Assembly (NCBI GenBank): GCA_902796375.1
Contig: CADBOW010000092.1
Location: forward strand, 1 to 29,271
Reading direction: 5' to 3'
Length of the DNA stretch: 29,271 nt
From: an uncultured Lachnospiraceae bacterium
GTDB lineage: Bacteria > Bacillota > Clostridia > Lachnospirales > Lachnospiraceae
The notes beneath the pieces are model-generated. The model was given only the letters and a program-made list of their open reading frames with translations, did not search any database and was not told the origin of the DNA. Shown here piece after piece: positions 16,971 through 25,154 of the stretch (its first letter is position 1; every line of letters starts with the position of its first letter). Made by a program: the position numbers and the translations under genes.

Positions 16971-16984
16971 CCGTTTACCATATT

Positions 16985-18004
16985 CTATTGGATCAGCGCA
17001 CCGGTTTTGTCAAATGTATATCTTACGCCCTCGATGGTCTTTGTTCCTGTGACCATGACACCATTCGGATTGAAATAATATTTCTGTCCGTCGATCTTCT
17101 TCCATCCGGTGATCATGACGCCGTTGGATTTGAAATAATACTTCTTCCCGTTGATCTTCTTCCAGCCTGTGACCATGGAACCCTTCTTATCGAAATAATA
17201 CTTCTGTTCGTCGATGGTCAGCCAGCCGGTTGCCATGGGGCCCTTCGGCTTGAAGTAATACTTCTGTCCGTCGATCTTCTTCCATCCGGTATACATGGCA
17301 CCGTTGTTTTTGAAGAAGTACTTCTTCCCCTCAATCTTCTTCAGACCGGTTACCATGTATTTATTTGCAATATAATACCATTGATTTCCAGATTTCACCC
17401 ATGCATGGCGGGCATTCAGTCCCTTCGGATAGGTATATCTCCATCCCTTGGAATCCTTCACCCATTTGCCGGAGGTTGACAAGGGAGAGATAAAATGATA
17501 TCCCACATCGAAATGATGCCGGCTTCCGAGGACATCTTTCCCGCTGATCATATAGTTCCAGCCGATGCGTGCCACATCACCCCAGTTTCCGTCGCCGGTC
17601 AGAAGGTATTTTCCTTCGCGTCTCAGCACCACGAACCAGTGTCCGGAGCCTTCACTTGTCAGGTGGACCACATCGCCTGCGCGGATCTGACTGGGATCCT
17701 TGTAGGAATCACGGCTTGTAATGCCATCGATCCCGTAGCAGTATTTGGTGAAGTCCGCACAGTAGGCTGCACATCCCGAGGCACCGGATTTGGAGAGCTT
17801 CGGGTGAATGTTTGCCCAGGGCGCCCCGGTGGTGTAATCCGGGTGATTCGCGAATTTGTCGAATTTGTCGATCCCGGTATATGGGATCGTCCCATATTCA
17901 TAATACGGAATGGCGGCATCAGATGTCATCGGATACGAGTTCAGAACGATGACAATGGCCAGAAGCATTGCGACGAGCAGCTTGAGTTTCTTTCTTTTGT
18001 TCAT
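16985..18004 (-). CDS. Secreted cell-wall-binding-repeat protein with Cys/His peptidase- or amidase-like N-domain
   Basis: 339 residues, start at 18004 with AAGGAGAAGGGC upstream. A basic start and hydrophobic core (1-30) form a signal peptide ending near SDA. Residues 35-175 resemble the CHAP/NlpC-P60 cysteine hydrolase layout: SGCAAYCADFTKYCYG (C78/C82) followed about 40 residues later by GDVVHLTSEGSGHWFVVL (H122). The catalytic assignment is tentative. Residues 195-339 are six to seven cell-wall-binding repeats of about 20 residues of the form TGWKKIDGQKYYF-x-x-x-G-x-M, as in choline- or glucan-binding proteins. It probably trims or binds peptidoglycan at the surface. It converges on the GH16 gene and is divergent from the zinc-ribbon gene. 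Confidence 0.85.
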   Translation of the reverse strand: MNKRKKLKLLVAMLLAIVIVLNSYPMTSDAAIPYYEYGTIPYTGIDKFDKFANHPDYTTGAPWANIHPKLSKSGASGCAAYCADFTKYCYGIDGITSRDSYKDPSQIRAGDVVHLTSEGSGHWFVVLRREGKYLLTGDGNWGDVARIGWNYMISGKDVLGSRHHFDVGYHFISPLSTSGKWVKDSKGWRYTYPKGLNARHAWVKSGNQWYYIANKYMVTGLKKIEGKKYFFKNNGAMYTGWKKIDGQKYYFKPKGPMATGWLTIDEQKYYFDKKGSMVTGWKKINGKKYYFKSNGVMITGWKKIDGQKYYFNPNGVMVTGTKTIEGVRYTFDKTGALIQ

Positions 18005-18034
18005 TTGCCCTTCTCCTTTTCTTTGATAAAAAGA

Positions 18035-18043
18035 TTATAGCAC
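18035..18043 (-). promoter_or_regulatory. Extended -10 promoter for the cell-wall-binding gene
   Basis: Read on the minus strand, the site is TGCTATAAT: a perfect TATAAT (18040-18035) with the TGn extension, about 30 bases upstream of the start codon. No good -35 is visible, as is common for extended -10 promoters. Confidence 0.6.
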
Positions 18044-18182
18044 AGATGGTCAATGGGGACATACACAAGTTTTTGTCCTGTTTTTTTAATATGGGTCTGT
18101 TCCTTTTTTTATAATCATAGTATAATCAGAGTCAGGGTAAGTAGAATCAATCCACGCTTGCGTGGGAGATAGGGGGTTATTT

Positions 18183-18932
18183 ATGTTACACGCATTTACA
18201 AGGAATTATAATGATCTTTCGACAGAGGCAGGCTTCCAGTTTGAGTATTATTGTGACTGCTGTGGAAATGGATTCAAGAGCTCTTTCATGGAATCTTCAA
18301 CCTATGAGAAGCAGAAGCGGACAGAACGCTTCGGCGGCTTCTCCGGTGCGCTGGGCGGAATGTTCGGCGGTTTCGGAGGAAACATCGGTTCCACACTGGA
18401 ACGGGGCGCTTCTCTGATGGGAGACCGTCTGTCAAATCAGTCTCCCCAGTGGCGGAAGGAGCAGGAGGCGGCCTTTGATGCGGCGCAGGAAGAGGTTCGA
18501 GGTCAGTTCCGGAAATGCCCGGGCTGCAATCGCTGGGTCTGTGAAACCGATTGCTGGAATGAAGATGAGGGTCTCTGCGTGGAATGTGCACCCAGAGAGG
18601 CCAGTTATGTGGCAAAGGCCAGAAATGAAGCCATGCGCCGGAATATCGATGAGGCAGCGGAGACCGCTGTGGTATGGCAGGGTAAGATAGAAACCCGTAC
18701 GACGGTATGTCCGAATTGCGGGAAGCCGGCAGGAACCGGAAAATTCTGCAATGAGTGCGGAGCGCCTCTGGGCAGTCAGCGTTGTCCGAACTGCGGAGCG
18801 GAAGTGGCTCTGGGCTTGAAGTTCTGCGGAGAATGCGGTACGCCGATGCAGAAATCCTATAAATGTATCAGCTGTGGATTCGAGAATCCTCCGGGAACTA
18901 AATTCTGCGGAGAGTGCGGAACCAAGCTGTGA
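18183..18932 (+). CDS. Multi-zinc-ribbon protein
   Basis: 249 residues. ATG 18183 is chosen because AGGGGG (18171-18176) precedes it; an in-frame GTG at 18162 lacks such a site. An N-terminal CDCCG knuckle is followed by a glycine-rich stretch (about 50-75), a second cysteine cluster (CPGCNRWVCETDC...CVEC, about 114-140), a helical linker, and three C-terminal zinc ribbons, each CxxC...FCxECG (CPNCG, CPNCG, CISCG). Such tandem ribbons usually mediate protein or nucleic-acid contacts; no enzyme signature is present. A TATAAT lies at 18121-18126 upstream. The next gene begins 22 bases after the stop, so the two are probably co-transcribed and functionally linked. Function unknown. Confidence 0.85.
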   Translation: MLHAFTRNYNDLSTEAGFQFEYYCDCCGNGFKSSFMESSTYEKQKRTERFGGFSGALGGMFGGFGGNIGSTLERGASLMGDRLSNQSPQWRKEQEAAFDAAQEEVRGQFRKCPGCNRWVCETDCWNEDEGLCVECAPREASYVAKARNEAMRRNIDEAAETAVVWQGKIETRTTVCPNCGKPAGTGKFCNECGAPLGSQRCPNCGAEVALGLKFCGECGTPMQKSYKCISCGFENPPGTKFCGECGTKL

Positions 18933-18954
18933 CCGGATCGACAGGGAGGAACGT

Positions 18955-19914
18955 ATGAAATATACGGCAAAGATCGAAATTCCTTCCGAAGCCTTCTGCA
19001 GGGAGGAATCGACGATCAGCATTGGGAAGGAAGGAATCGGAATTCCGGGAAGGATGATCGATTTCTCGCAGCTTTCAGGCCTGAAGCCCATTAATCATGC
19101 GGTATTTCTGACGCTGATGGATGGAAAGGAAGTGAAGATCTCCATGCTGGGATTTTCCTTCGACGGATTCTGGGAGGAACTGGTCCGCTGCTTCGGTGAG
19201 CGGACGAAGGATGCACTCTTCATAGAAGAAGAGAAGATCATGAGCTGTGAAGCGGAATATGAGATCCCGGGGAACAGCATCATGGACCGGACCGCAGGCA
19301 GAGGCAGGGTGGAGCTCTATACGGATTCAGTGGTCATTCTTCCCGAGAACAGCCATGCAGTTCGGGTTCCTCTCTGTTATGCGGAGAGCGTCGTTCTGGA
19401 CGGGTATCTGATCCGGATCAGAATGCGGACGGGAGAAACCTTCATGGTGGGCCGCATGGGATATGATACGCATCCCTTTGCGGAACGCTGCGAACGGCAG
19501 ATGCAGCAGGTGAAGAAGCGGAGAGCTGCACATCTGCATACGGTTCAGACACAGGAGCCTTTTACGGAGAAGGGGCTCTTCCGTACGGACGAAGAGGAGG
19601 CATACTGGCTTGCGGCATACGGAAAGCAGGGCTGTGCCGTGGAGCTCTTCACCGGGGAGAAGGCTGCCACATATCTGTATCATTTTCAGGACCGGGAGAA
19701 GTTCCGGATCCGCCTGGAGGAAGCCATGGAGGCGGTTGGCAGTCACAGAGAGCTGATCTATCTCTCCGATGAGGAAATGAAGGAGAAACCACTGTATGTC
19801 ATGGCGGTTCACCGGTCCGAAGCGGTGCTGTTTCTGCGGAGCTGTTCGGCCGGCAGGATCATTCACTCCGCTGCGCATGCGGAAAAACTGAAACAGTTTT
19901 TAATCGAATCTTAA
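18955..19914 (+). CDS. Uncharacterised protein paired with the zinc-ribbon gene
   Basis: 319 residues, start ATG 18955 set by AGGGAGGA just upstream; in-frame upstream starts would overlap the previous gene. There is no signal peptide or membrane segment. The sequence alternates short beta-strand-like stretches (TISIGKEGIGIP, AVFLTLMDGKEVKISMLG, RVELYTDSVVIL, YLIRIRMRTGETFMVGRMG), which suggests repeated PH-like or small beta-barrel units, followed by a mixed alpha/beta C-terminus. This fold guess rests only on strand pattern. I do not recognise a family. Tight linkage to the zinc-ribbon protein suggests that the two work together. Confidence 0.75.
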   Translation: MKYTAKIEIPSEAFCREESTISIGKEGIGIPGRMIDFSQLSGLKPINHAVFLTLMDGKEVKISMLGFSFDGFWEELVRCFGERTKDALFIEEEKIMSCEAEYEIPGNSIMDRTAGRGRVELYTDSVVILPENSHAVRVPLCYAESVVLDGYLIRIRMRTGETFMVGRMGYDTHPFAERCERQMQQVKKRRAAHLHTVQTQEPFTEKGLFRTDEEEAYWLAAYGKQGCAVELFTGEKAATYLYHFQDREKFRIRLEEAMEAVGSHRELIYLSDEEMKEKPLYVMAVHRSEAVLFLRSCSAGRIIHSAAHAEKLKQFLIES

Positions 19915-19944
19915 TCTTCGCCAAAAGATTTATTCATTTTGGGT

Positions 19945-19953
19945 TGGTACAAT
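19945..19953 (+). promoter_or_regulatory. Extended -10 promoter for the UBA-DUF4342 gene
   Basis: TGGTACAAT forms a TGn extension with TACAAT, about 50 bases upstream of the start codon, in the 90-base gap after the preceding gene. Confidence 0.5.
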
Positions 19954-20004
19954 AAGCCCATCAAATGATAAATCAGACAGCCCGCAGGGCAGGAGGATAC
20001 GAAG

Positions 20005-20589
20005 ATGACTGAATTCGAAAAGGCTGAGTTGATCAGACAGCGTGCAAATGTAAGTTTTGAAGAGGCAAGAGATGCATTGAATGCCTGTGGTGGTGATCCG
20101 CTGGATGCAATGCTTTATCTGGAAAGACTCGGACATGTGAACAGAGCTGTAGGAACCGGCAGCAGACCTTCCGGCAGTTCCTCCGAGTATACAAATACAA
20201 GATATACTTCGGATCCGGTTCCGCCCCGGGGATACAACGGGAACTACGGTCCGACGGAAAGCAGATCGGAAGGCTTTCTGAGCAGACTGCTTCGGAAGAG
20301 TGTGGAAAATGATCTGGTGGTATCCCAGCACGGGTTTGTAAAATTCCGTGTACCGATCCTGGCATTTGTGCTTGCATTGATCTTCTTTAACGCCATCACA
20401 CTGATAGCGATGATCGTATCACTGTTCTTCGGTGTTACATACCGGATTGAAGGCAAGGCGGATACGGCTGAACTGAATCGTGCCATGGAACAGGTTGGCA
20501 ACAGAGCGGCAAACTGGTGGGAGAATCGGAACGTCAGCCCGGAAGTCAGGGATCTCTGCCGGAAGTATGATAACATGGATAGAAAATAA
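20005..20589 (+). CDS. UBA/TS-N-like plus DUF4342 membrane-associated protein
   Basis: 194 residues, start ATG 20005 with AGGAGG (19991-19996) at ideal spacing. Residues 1-45 form a three-helix ubiquitin-associated/TS-N-like fold (ELIRQRANVSFEEARDALNACGGDPLDAMLYLE), as found in EF-Ts and in several clostridial DUF4342 proteins. A disordered Ser/Gly/Pro region (about 48-88) leads to a DUF4342 segment with a hydrophobic stretch (about 114-148, PILAFVLALIFFNAITLIAMIVSLFF), probably one membrane hairpin or helix. A soluble helical tail ends the protein. The family has no established function. It has its own likely promoter and a strong terminator, so it is probably monocistronic. Confidence 0.8.
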   Translation: MTEFEKAELIRQRANVSFEEARDALNACGGDPLDAMLYLERLGHVNRAVGTGSRPSGSSSEYTNTRYTSDPVPPRGYNGNYGPTESRSEGFLSRLLRKSVENDLVVSQHGFVKFRVPILAFVLALIFFNAITLIAMIVSLFFGVTYRIEGKADTAELNRAMEQVGNRAANWWENRNVSPEVRDLCRKYDNMDRK

Positions 20590-20630
20590 CAGATCAGAAA
20601 ATGAATAACCTATAGAACCACGAAACGAAG

Positions 20631-20662
20631 ATCAAGCCGGGTGTTATGCCCGGCTTGATTTT
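20631..20662. terminator. Strong terminator shared at the convergent junction
   Basis: ATCAAGCCGGG (20631-20641) and CCCGGCTTGAT (20649-20659) are perfect inverted repeats with a 7-base loop and TTTT after them on the plus strand. The right arm contains the last codons of the minus-strand GGDEF gene, so the hairpin may also stop or stabilise that transcript. Confidence 0.8.
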
Positions 20663-21873
20663 CGTTCCTGTTTGTTTTTGTACATGTCCGCATCCGATCG
20701 TTCGATGGCACTCAGGAGGGATTCCTGAGTCTCAGTGATCGTGGCGGAACCAAAGGATACGCTCAGATTCCGGTCATGGATCCGGAAGATATCCTCCATT
20801 TCGTGAAGCATTTTCAGATAATACTGTGCTTTCGCCTCGTCGGTTCTCGGGAGAATGATCAGAAATTCATCTCCGCCCATCCGGCAGATCACACTTTTCT
20901 CCGGCAGGATGGATTTCATCAGGGTGACGGACATGCGGATGTACTCGTCGCCCACCATATGTCCGAACTGATCATTCACCATCTTCAGATCATCACAGTC
21001 GGCGGAAATGACGCTCAGCGGATAGTCGCTCTGTTTGATGGTGTGAAGGAAGACATCCATGTATGCGCGGTTATAAAGACCGGTCAGCTCATCCGTAAAG
21101 GACATTTTCTCCAGCTTGCGTTTCAGAAGCTCCTGTTCGGTCACATCATTGATCAGAGCGATGATCCCCCGGATGCGTCCGTCCTCATACTTCAGAGGCT
21201 CTTTAATGATCTGCAGGAATTCCTGCTTTCCGTCCTCATTTTCCTCGATCACGTAGGAAGTTCCCACGCCGGATTTGATCATTTTCATGTCGGATTCATA
21301 TGCCCGTTTTGCATTTTCCGTATCCTTCCGGATCTCCATATCTGTCTTACCGACGATGGTCCAGTCCGGGTCGTCATAATGCTCCAGATGATGCCAGTAC
21401 TGGGTGCAGAATACATATCGTCCGCGTGCGTCCTTCAGATAGATGAGAGACGGGAGTACCTGCAGCATTCTTGCGAATTCGGAGAAGGAAACGGAATTGA
21501 CCATCTGCCCTGTGCGCCGGATGCGGTTTTTTACAACCTCCGGTGAGTCGCCGAAGTAGATGATGTCCAGAACCGGATCCTGCAGATACTGCTCATCCTT
21601 TGCATGGTGTTCCTCATCGGTCAGGACCAGGACGGGGATGGCGAAGATCACGGAGTTGTTCATTTTGATAAAGGAGAAGAGTTCTTCCACCTTGGACAGA
21701 TCGGAGGGATGAACGACGATCACTGCGTCCACATTTGCAGGATCCTCATCCAGACGCCGGATCAGAGTATCCGTATCGGACAGGACGGTTACCTGATATG
21801 TATCCGTTACTGCCTTCCGGATAAATGAGGCTCCGGACTCATTTCCGGTCTCTAAAATGATGATTTCCTTCAT
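20644..21873 (-). CDS. Pseudo-receiver-PAS-GGDEF diguanylate cyclase
   Basis: 409 residues, start at 21873 with GAGG nine bases upstream. Residues 1-122 have a receiver-like alternating fold, but the position of the phospho-acceptor aspartate reads VIVVHPSD, so it is probably not phosphorylated. A PAS domain (about 130-250; LPSLIYLKDARGRYVF to GIIALINDVTEQE) is the likely sensor. The GGDEF domain (about 255-405) is complete: FTDELTGLYNRAYMD, ADCDDLKMVNDQFGH, then RMGGDEF (333-337) and SVSFGSA. The RxxD product-inhibition site expected just before GGDEF reads PEKS, so feedback by c-di-GMP is probably absent. Expected activity is cyclic-di-GMP synthesis from GTP. No EAL or HD-GYP partner is in the window. 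Confidence 0.92.
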   Translation of the reverse strand: MKEIIILETGNESGASFIRKAVTDTYQVTVLSDTDTLIRRLDEDPANVDAVIVVHPSDLSKVEELFSFIKMNNSVIFAIPVLVLTDEEHHAKDEQYLQDPVLDIIYFGDSPEVVKNRIRRTGQMVNSVSFSEFARMLQVLPSLIYLKDARGRYVFCTQYWHHLEHYDDPDWTIVGKTDMEIRKDTENAKRAYESDMKMIKSGVGTSYVIEENEDGKQEFLQIIKEPLKYEDGRIRGIIALINDVTEQELLKRKLEKMSFTDELTGLYNRAYMDVFLHTIKQSDYPLSVISADCDDLKMVNDQFGHMVGDEYIRMSVTLMKSILPEKSVICRMGGDEFLIILPRTDEAKAQYYLKMLHEMEDIFRIHDRNLSVSFGSATITETQESLLSAIERSDADMYKNKQERKSSRA

Positions 21874-21961
21874 TGCTGTATACCTCGCATGTATGTGTTA
21901 TGTCAACTGATTGCTGCCATGACTGATTTAGGAAAAATGATAGTCACACTCATACACATAT

Positions 21962-21991
21962 AGTATACATCAGATAGGATATGGGAAACAA
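21962..21991 (-). promoter_or_regulatory. Candidate promoter for the GGDEF gene
   Basis: On the minus strand, TTGTTT (21991-21986) and TATACT (21967-21962) are separated by 18 bases, about 90 bases upstream of the start codon. Confidence 0.4.
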
Positions 21992-22059
21992 GTCCGGTTT
22001 CATTTGTTTTCCGGGTTTATGCTTTGACTTCAAATCCGTGGTGCTGCCTCCGGCGTTTA

Positions 22060-22103
22060 AAATAAGAAATATCTCCGGCATCTGAGGATGACCGGAGATA
22101 TTT
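22060..22103 (-). terminator. Terminator after the VWA lipoprotein gene
   Basis: A perfect 12-base inverted repeat, AAATATCTCCGG (22067-22078) and CCGGAGATATTT (22092-22103), is followed on the minus strand by a T-rich CTTATTTTAAAC. It lies 44 bases past the stop of the minus-strand VWA gene. The rest of the 21874-22146 spacer holds only the GGDEF promoter region. Confidence 0.8.
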
Positions 22104-22146
22104 ATGGTGGTGTCCTGACGACGTACGCTTGCAGGTTTTAACCGTA

Positions 22147-23955
22147 CTACATAACCTTCTTTACCAGGTACAGGAACTCTGCCTTGAAGTCATCATCCAT
22201 CACACCGGGAAGAACCTTCAGGCGATCGTAGATTTCCTGATAGCTTGCAGTTCCGCTGTACTCGGATTTGCGAAGCAGCATTCCGAATTCTGCTACACCT
22301 GCTGCGAATGCTGTGTCGGCATCCATTTCCTCTTCCAGCATGTCTTTGGTCACCGGATAGGTGAGGAGCTGGCTTTCGGATGCATCGGGCTCCTTGTAGC
22401 GGATGTTTACTGCCAGGAGCTCGTCCTTGGAGGGTGCATCTTCCCGGTCACTGGCTGCGGTCACGGTTGTGTCTTTGTCCTTTGTATCATTTCCGTAGCG
22501 GCTCTCAACCTTGGAAATGTCGTAGCTGGAATCAACGGGAACGACCTCGTACAGTACGGTTACTGTCTGGCCGGAGCCCACCTCGCCGCCGTCCTTCTTA
22601 TCATTTGCGAAATCCTCAGCTGCCATTTCACGGTTTTCGTATCCGATCAGTCGATAACCCTTTACCTGCTCGGGATTGAATTCTACCTGGAACTTCACAT
22701 CCTTTGCTACGGTATAGAGGGTGGACCACATTTCGTCCTTCAGTACGCGGCTGGCTTCTGCAGTGCAGTCGATGAAAGAGTAGTTTCCGTTTCCGTAGTC
22801 TGCAAGTGCTTCCATCTTGCTGTCCTTATAGTTTCCGTTTCCGAAGCCCAGGCAGGAGAGGAAGACACCGGTTTCTCTTTTCTCTTCTACAAGCTTGATC
22901 AGATCTGCCTCTGAAGAAGCGCCTACATTCAGATCTCCGTCAGTTGCAAGGATGATGCGGTTATTTCCGCCCTTGATGAAATACTTCTCAGCGATCTCAT
23001 ATGCTCTTAAGATACCGCCTTCACCGTTGGTGCTGCCGTAAGCTGCGAGGGCGTTGACTGCGGATTTGATCTTCTCCTGCTCCGAGCCCTTTGCGCCTTC
23101 CAGAACCACTTCGTCGGTACCGGCGTAGGTGACGATGGAAATTGTGTCCTCGTCACTCAGGTTTTCTGCAAGGATGTTAAATGCCTTCTGTGCCAGCGGC
23201 AGCTTGTTGTTGTCAAACATGGAGCCTGAGGTGTCGATCAGGAAGACGATGTTGGATCCGCCCTTGGGTGCGATCTCTTCAGCCTTAACGCCGACTCTGA
23301 GAAGCAGTGTGTCCTTGTTCCAGGGGCACTGGGTGAGTGCTGTGGTAACGCCGAATTTATCATCGCCCTTGGGTGCTTCATAATCGTAATGGAAGTAGTT
23401 GATCATTTCCTCGATCCGGATGGCCGAATCACTGATCCCGTAACCGTCCCCTTCAAAAAGGCTCCGGCGCAGGTTTGTATAGGTTGCGGTATCCACATCT
23501 GCACCGAAGGTGGAGAAAGGACTTGTGGCTACCGACTGGAATCCGGATTCCTTGATGTTGTTGTATTCTTCTGTGTTCCAGTTCGTGGTATCGATCCAGT
23601 CCTGAGGAGCATCTGTTATATATGTGCCGGCGCCGCCCTCCACAGCACCGACCGCTTCATCGGATGCTTCATATTCCATGGCCGGAGCCATTTGATTTAA
23701 TGTGGCACCCTTCGTTCTATTTGAGAAGAGGCTTTCTTCATCATACATGTAGTTACCGTCGTAGGTCTGACCGGCCTTTGCGATCCGGGCTTCGATCTCA
23801 GCATCCGAATACTGATAGGATGTGGTGGACGGTGTAGTCTGGGAGGCAGTGGTGGATCCCTCTGTATTGCTGCCGCATCCGGTCAGCAGGAATCCGGTTG
23901 TAAGCAGAAGGGCAGTTCCCTTTGCCAATGTGCGCTGGAATCGAATTTTCTTCAT
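22147..23955 (-). CDS. VWA-domain lipoprotein with DUF3520 (YfbK-like)
   Basis: 602 residues, start at 23955 with GGAGG upstream. The N-terminus is a lipoprotein signal with lipobox LLTGC (C27), followed by a Ser/Thr-rich spacer, so the protein is anchored on the outer face of the membrane. Residues about 145-215 match the VWA N-terminal region (FSTFGADVDTATYTNLRR...IRIEEMINYF). The VWA domain (about 234-400) has an intact metal-ion site: DTSGS (D241, S243, S245), the GSTN segment and D339 in LATDGD. DUF3520 follows (about 405-595; DEMWSTLYTVAKDVKFQVEFNPEQVKGYRLIGYENR). This is the YfbK layout, of unsettled function; VWA domains usually bind protein partners through the metal. It stands alone with its own terminator. 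Confidence 0.92.
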   Translation of the reverse strand: MKKIRFQRTLAKGTALLLTTGFLLTGCGSNTEGSTTASQTTPSTTSYQYSDAEIEARIAKAGQTYDGNYMYDEESLFSNRTKGATLNQMAPAMEYEASDEAVGAVEGGAGTYITDAPQDWIDTTNWNTEEYNNIKESGFQSVATSPFSTFGADVDTATYTNLRRSLFEGDGYGISDSAIRIEEMINYFHYDYEAPKGDDKFGVTTALTQCPWNKDTLLLRVGVKAEEIAPKGGSNIVFLIDTSGSMFDNNKLPLAQKAFNILAENLSDEDTISIVTYAGTDEVVLEGAKGSEQEKIKSAVNALAAYGSTNGEGGILRAYEIAEKYFIKGGNNRIILATDGDLNVGASSEADLIKLVEEKRETGVFLSCLGFGNGNYKDSKMEALADYGNGNYSFIDCTAEASRVLKDEMWSTLYTVAKDVKFQVEFNPEQVKGYRLIGYENREMAAEDFANDKKDGGEVGSGQTVTVLYEVVPVDSSYDISKVESRYGNDTKDKDTTVTAASDREDAPSKDELLAVNIRYKEPDASESQLLTYPVTKDMLEEEMDADTAFAAGVAEFGMLLRKSEYSGTASYQEIYDRLKVLPGVMDDDFKAEFLYLVKKVM

Positions 23956-24161
23956 AATATAATCCTCCGTTCTATTTCAGATTTGTGTATCCTTTGATTC
24001 TCTGATCACGTGCTGTTGAATAGGATACGGACGGGTCGGAGGAATTTATGGAAAGAAATAAAAAAATTTTTTGAGTAATCCGCAACTGCCGTAATGACGG
24101 AATTTTCCGCCTCTGAAACCGGACGGAATCTGCCGGGAACATACAGTATCTATGTTATAAT

Positions 24162-24214
24162 AACAAAGATAACGAAGAGATAACGAAGAACGAAGAGCAG
24201 AACGAAGAACGAAG
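24162..24214 (+). repeat. Short heptamer array AACGAAG
   Basis: AACGAAG occurs at 24171, 24182, 24189, 24201 and 24208, with a variant AACAAAG at 24162. Two pairs are exactly adjacent (7-base period); the others are spaced by 9 to 12 bases. The array begins right after a TATAAT, so it would lie in the transcribed leader. Confidence 0.7.
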
Positions 24215-24302
24215 AGAAACAATGTTGCACATTTGTTGCGCATATTCTGTTATACTTGGTATATCGACAGACCTGAAAAAATCCGTGGCGCTTCTGATGA
24301 TC

Positions 24303-24407
24303 ATGACTAAGACGAACCACAGCAAGGCGCAGAATGCGAATCAGAACGTGAATCAGAACGCGAATCAACAGAAGAAGGCCGGTGGCAGTAGGGTGAAAGG
24401 AAAATAA
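24303..24407 (+). CDS. Possible 34-residue Asn/Gln/Lys-rich small protein
   Basis: ATG 24303 opens a 34-codon frame reading MTKTNHSKAQNANQNVNQ, then a NANQQKK segment and a basic GGSRVKGK end. The frame extends upstream to 24222, and ATG 24297 is another start. No strong ribosome site is visible. The Asn-Gln repeats come from AATCAGAAC-like DNA repeats, so the composition could be a by-product of repetition. It ends 12 bases before the phosphatase start, where it could serve as an upstream coupled ORF. Low confidence as a real gene. Confidence 0.3.
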   Translation: MTKTNHSKAQNANQNVNQNANQQKKAGGSRVKGK

Positions 24408-24419
24408 TCGGGTGAGATT

Positions 24420-25154
24420 ATGTCAACTTATGTGGTCGCGGATATACACGGAGAATACGATTTCTTCATGAAAATGCTGCAAAAACTGAATCTTCGGGAT
24501 ACGGACCATCTGTACATCCTGGGTGATGTTCTGGACAGAGGTCCTGCACCATTGAAGACACTCCTTAAGCTTATGGAAATGCCGAACGTTACCTGCATGC
24601 TGGGCAATCATGAACTGATGGCCCTGAAATGTCTGGAATTTCTGAGCAGGGAGATCACGGAAGAATCCATAGGGGATTTGGGCCTGGATTTTCTGGAAGG
24701 CTTCCTGGTATGGGCCCACTACAACGGGGGACAGGTGACCATAAATGAATTTATAAAGCTGGACCGGGAGACCCGAGAGGAGATCATCGCCTTCCTGAAG
24801 GAGCTTACGGTCTATCAGGAGCTTACCGTGGGCGGGAAGGAATATTTGCTGGTCCACGCCGGACTTGGGAATTTCCGCCCGAATAAGGCCCTGGATGAAT
24901 ATACCCTGGAGGAACTGGTCTGGGAACGGCCGGATTACAACAGGAAGTATTTCCGGAAGAAGTATGTGGTCACCGGACATACCCCCACACAGACCATTGA
25001 GGACAATCCCAGACCCGGATATATATTCCGGAAGAACAACCACATCGTCATCGACTGCGGTTGTCACTGGGAAGACGGTCGGCTGGGCGCCATCTGCCTG
25101 GACACCGGGGAGGAGTTCTATGTGGAGAGAAATGAAATAGACAACAAAGAGTAA
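24420..25154 (+). CDS. PPP-family serine/threonine or ApaH-like phosphatase
   Basis: 244 residues, start ATG 24420 with GGTGAG upstream. The bimetal phosphoesterase motifs are all present in order: ADIHGE (D8, H10), GDVLDRGP (D36, D39, R40), GNHE (N63, H64), LVHAGL (H146) and VTGHTPT (H187). This is the bacterial PrpA/ApaH-like class, which removes phosphate from proteins or cleaves dinucleoside polyphosphates; sequence alone does not separate the two. Length fits. A 65-codon open stretch continues in the same frame immediately after the stop. Upstream lies an unusual repeat-bearing leader. Confidence 0.88.
   Translation: MSTYVVADIHGEYDFFMKMLQKLNLRDTDHLYILGDVLDRGPAPLKTLLKLMEMPNVTCMLGNHELMALKCLEFLSREITEESIGDLGLDFLEGFLVWAHYNGGQVTINEFIKLDRETREEIIAFLKELTVYQELTVGGKEYLLVHAGLGNFRPNKALDEYTLEELVWERPDYNRKYFRKKYVVTGHTPTQTIEDNPRPGYIFRKNNHIVIDCGCHWEDGRLGAICLDTGEEFYVERNEIDNKE

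Larger units (their letters stand above)
23956..24419. other. 464-base spacer without a secure gene, divergent between VWA and phosphatase genes
   Basis: It holds an 8-codon ORF (24048-24074, MERNKKIF) with a textbook GGAGGA site (24038-24043) whose end lies in an A7T6 run, a TATAAT at 24156-24161, an AACGAAG repeat array (24162-24214), a TTGCAC plus TATACT pair (24225, 24251) with non-ideal spacing, and a small Asn/Gln-rich ORF. This suggests a long 5' leader for the phosphatase gene. Confidence 0.5.

Noticed and set aside
24162..24214. AACGAAG repeats as a CRISPR array
   Set aside because: Units are 7 bases, partly adjacent, with no unique spacers of 25-40 bases and no cas genes.
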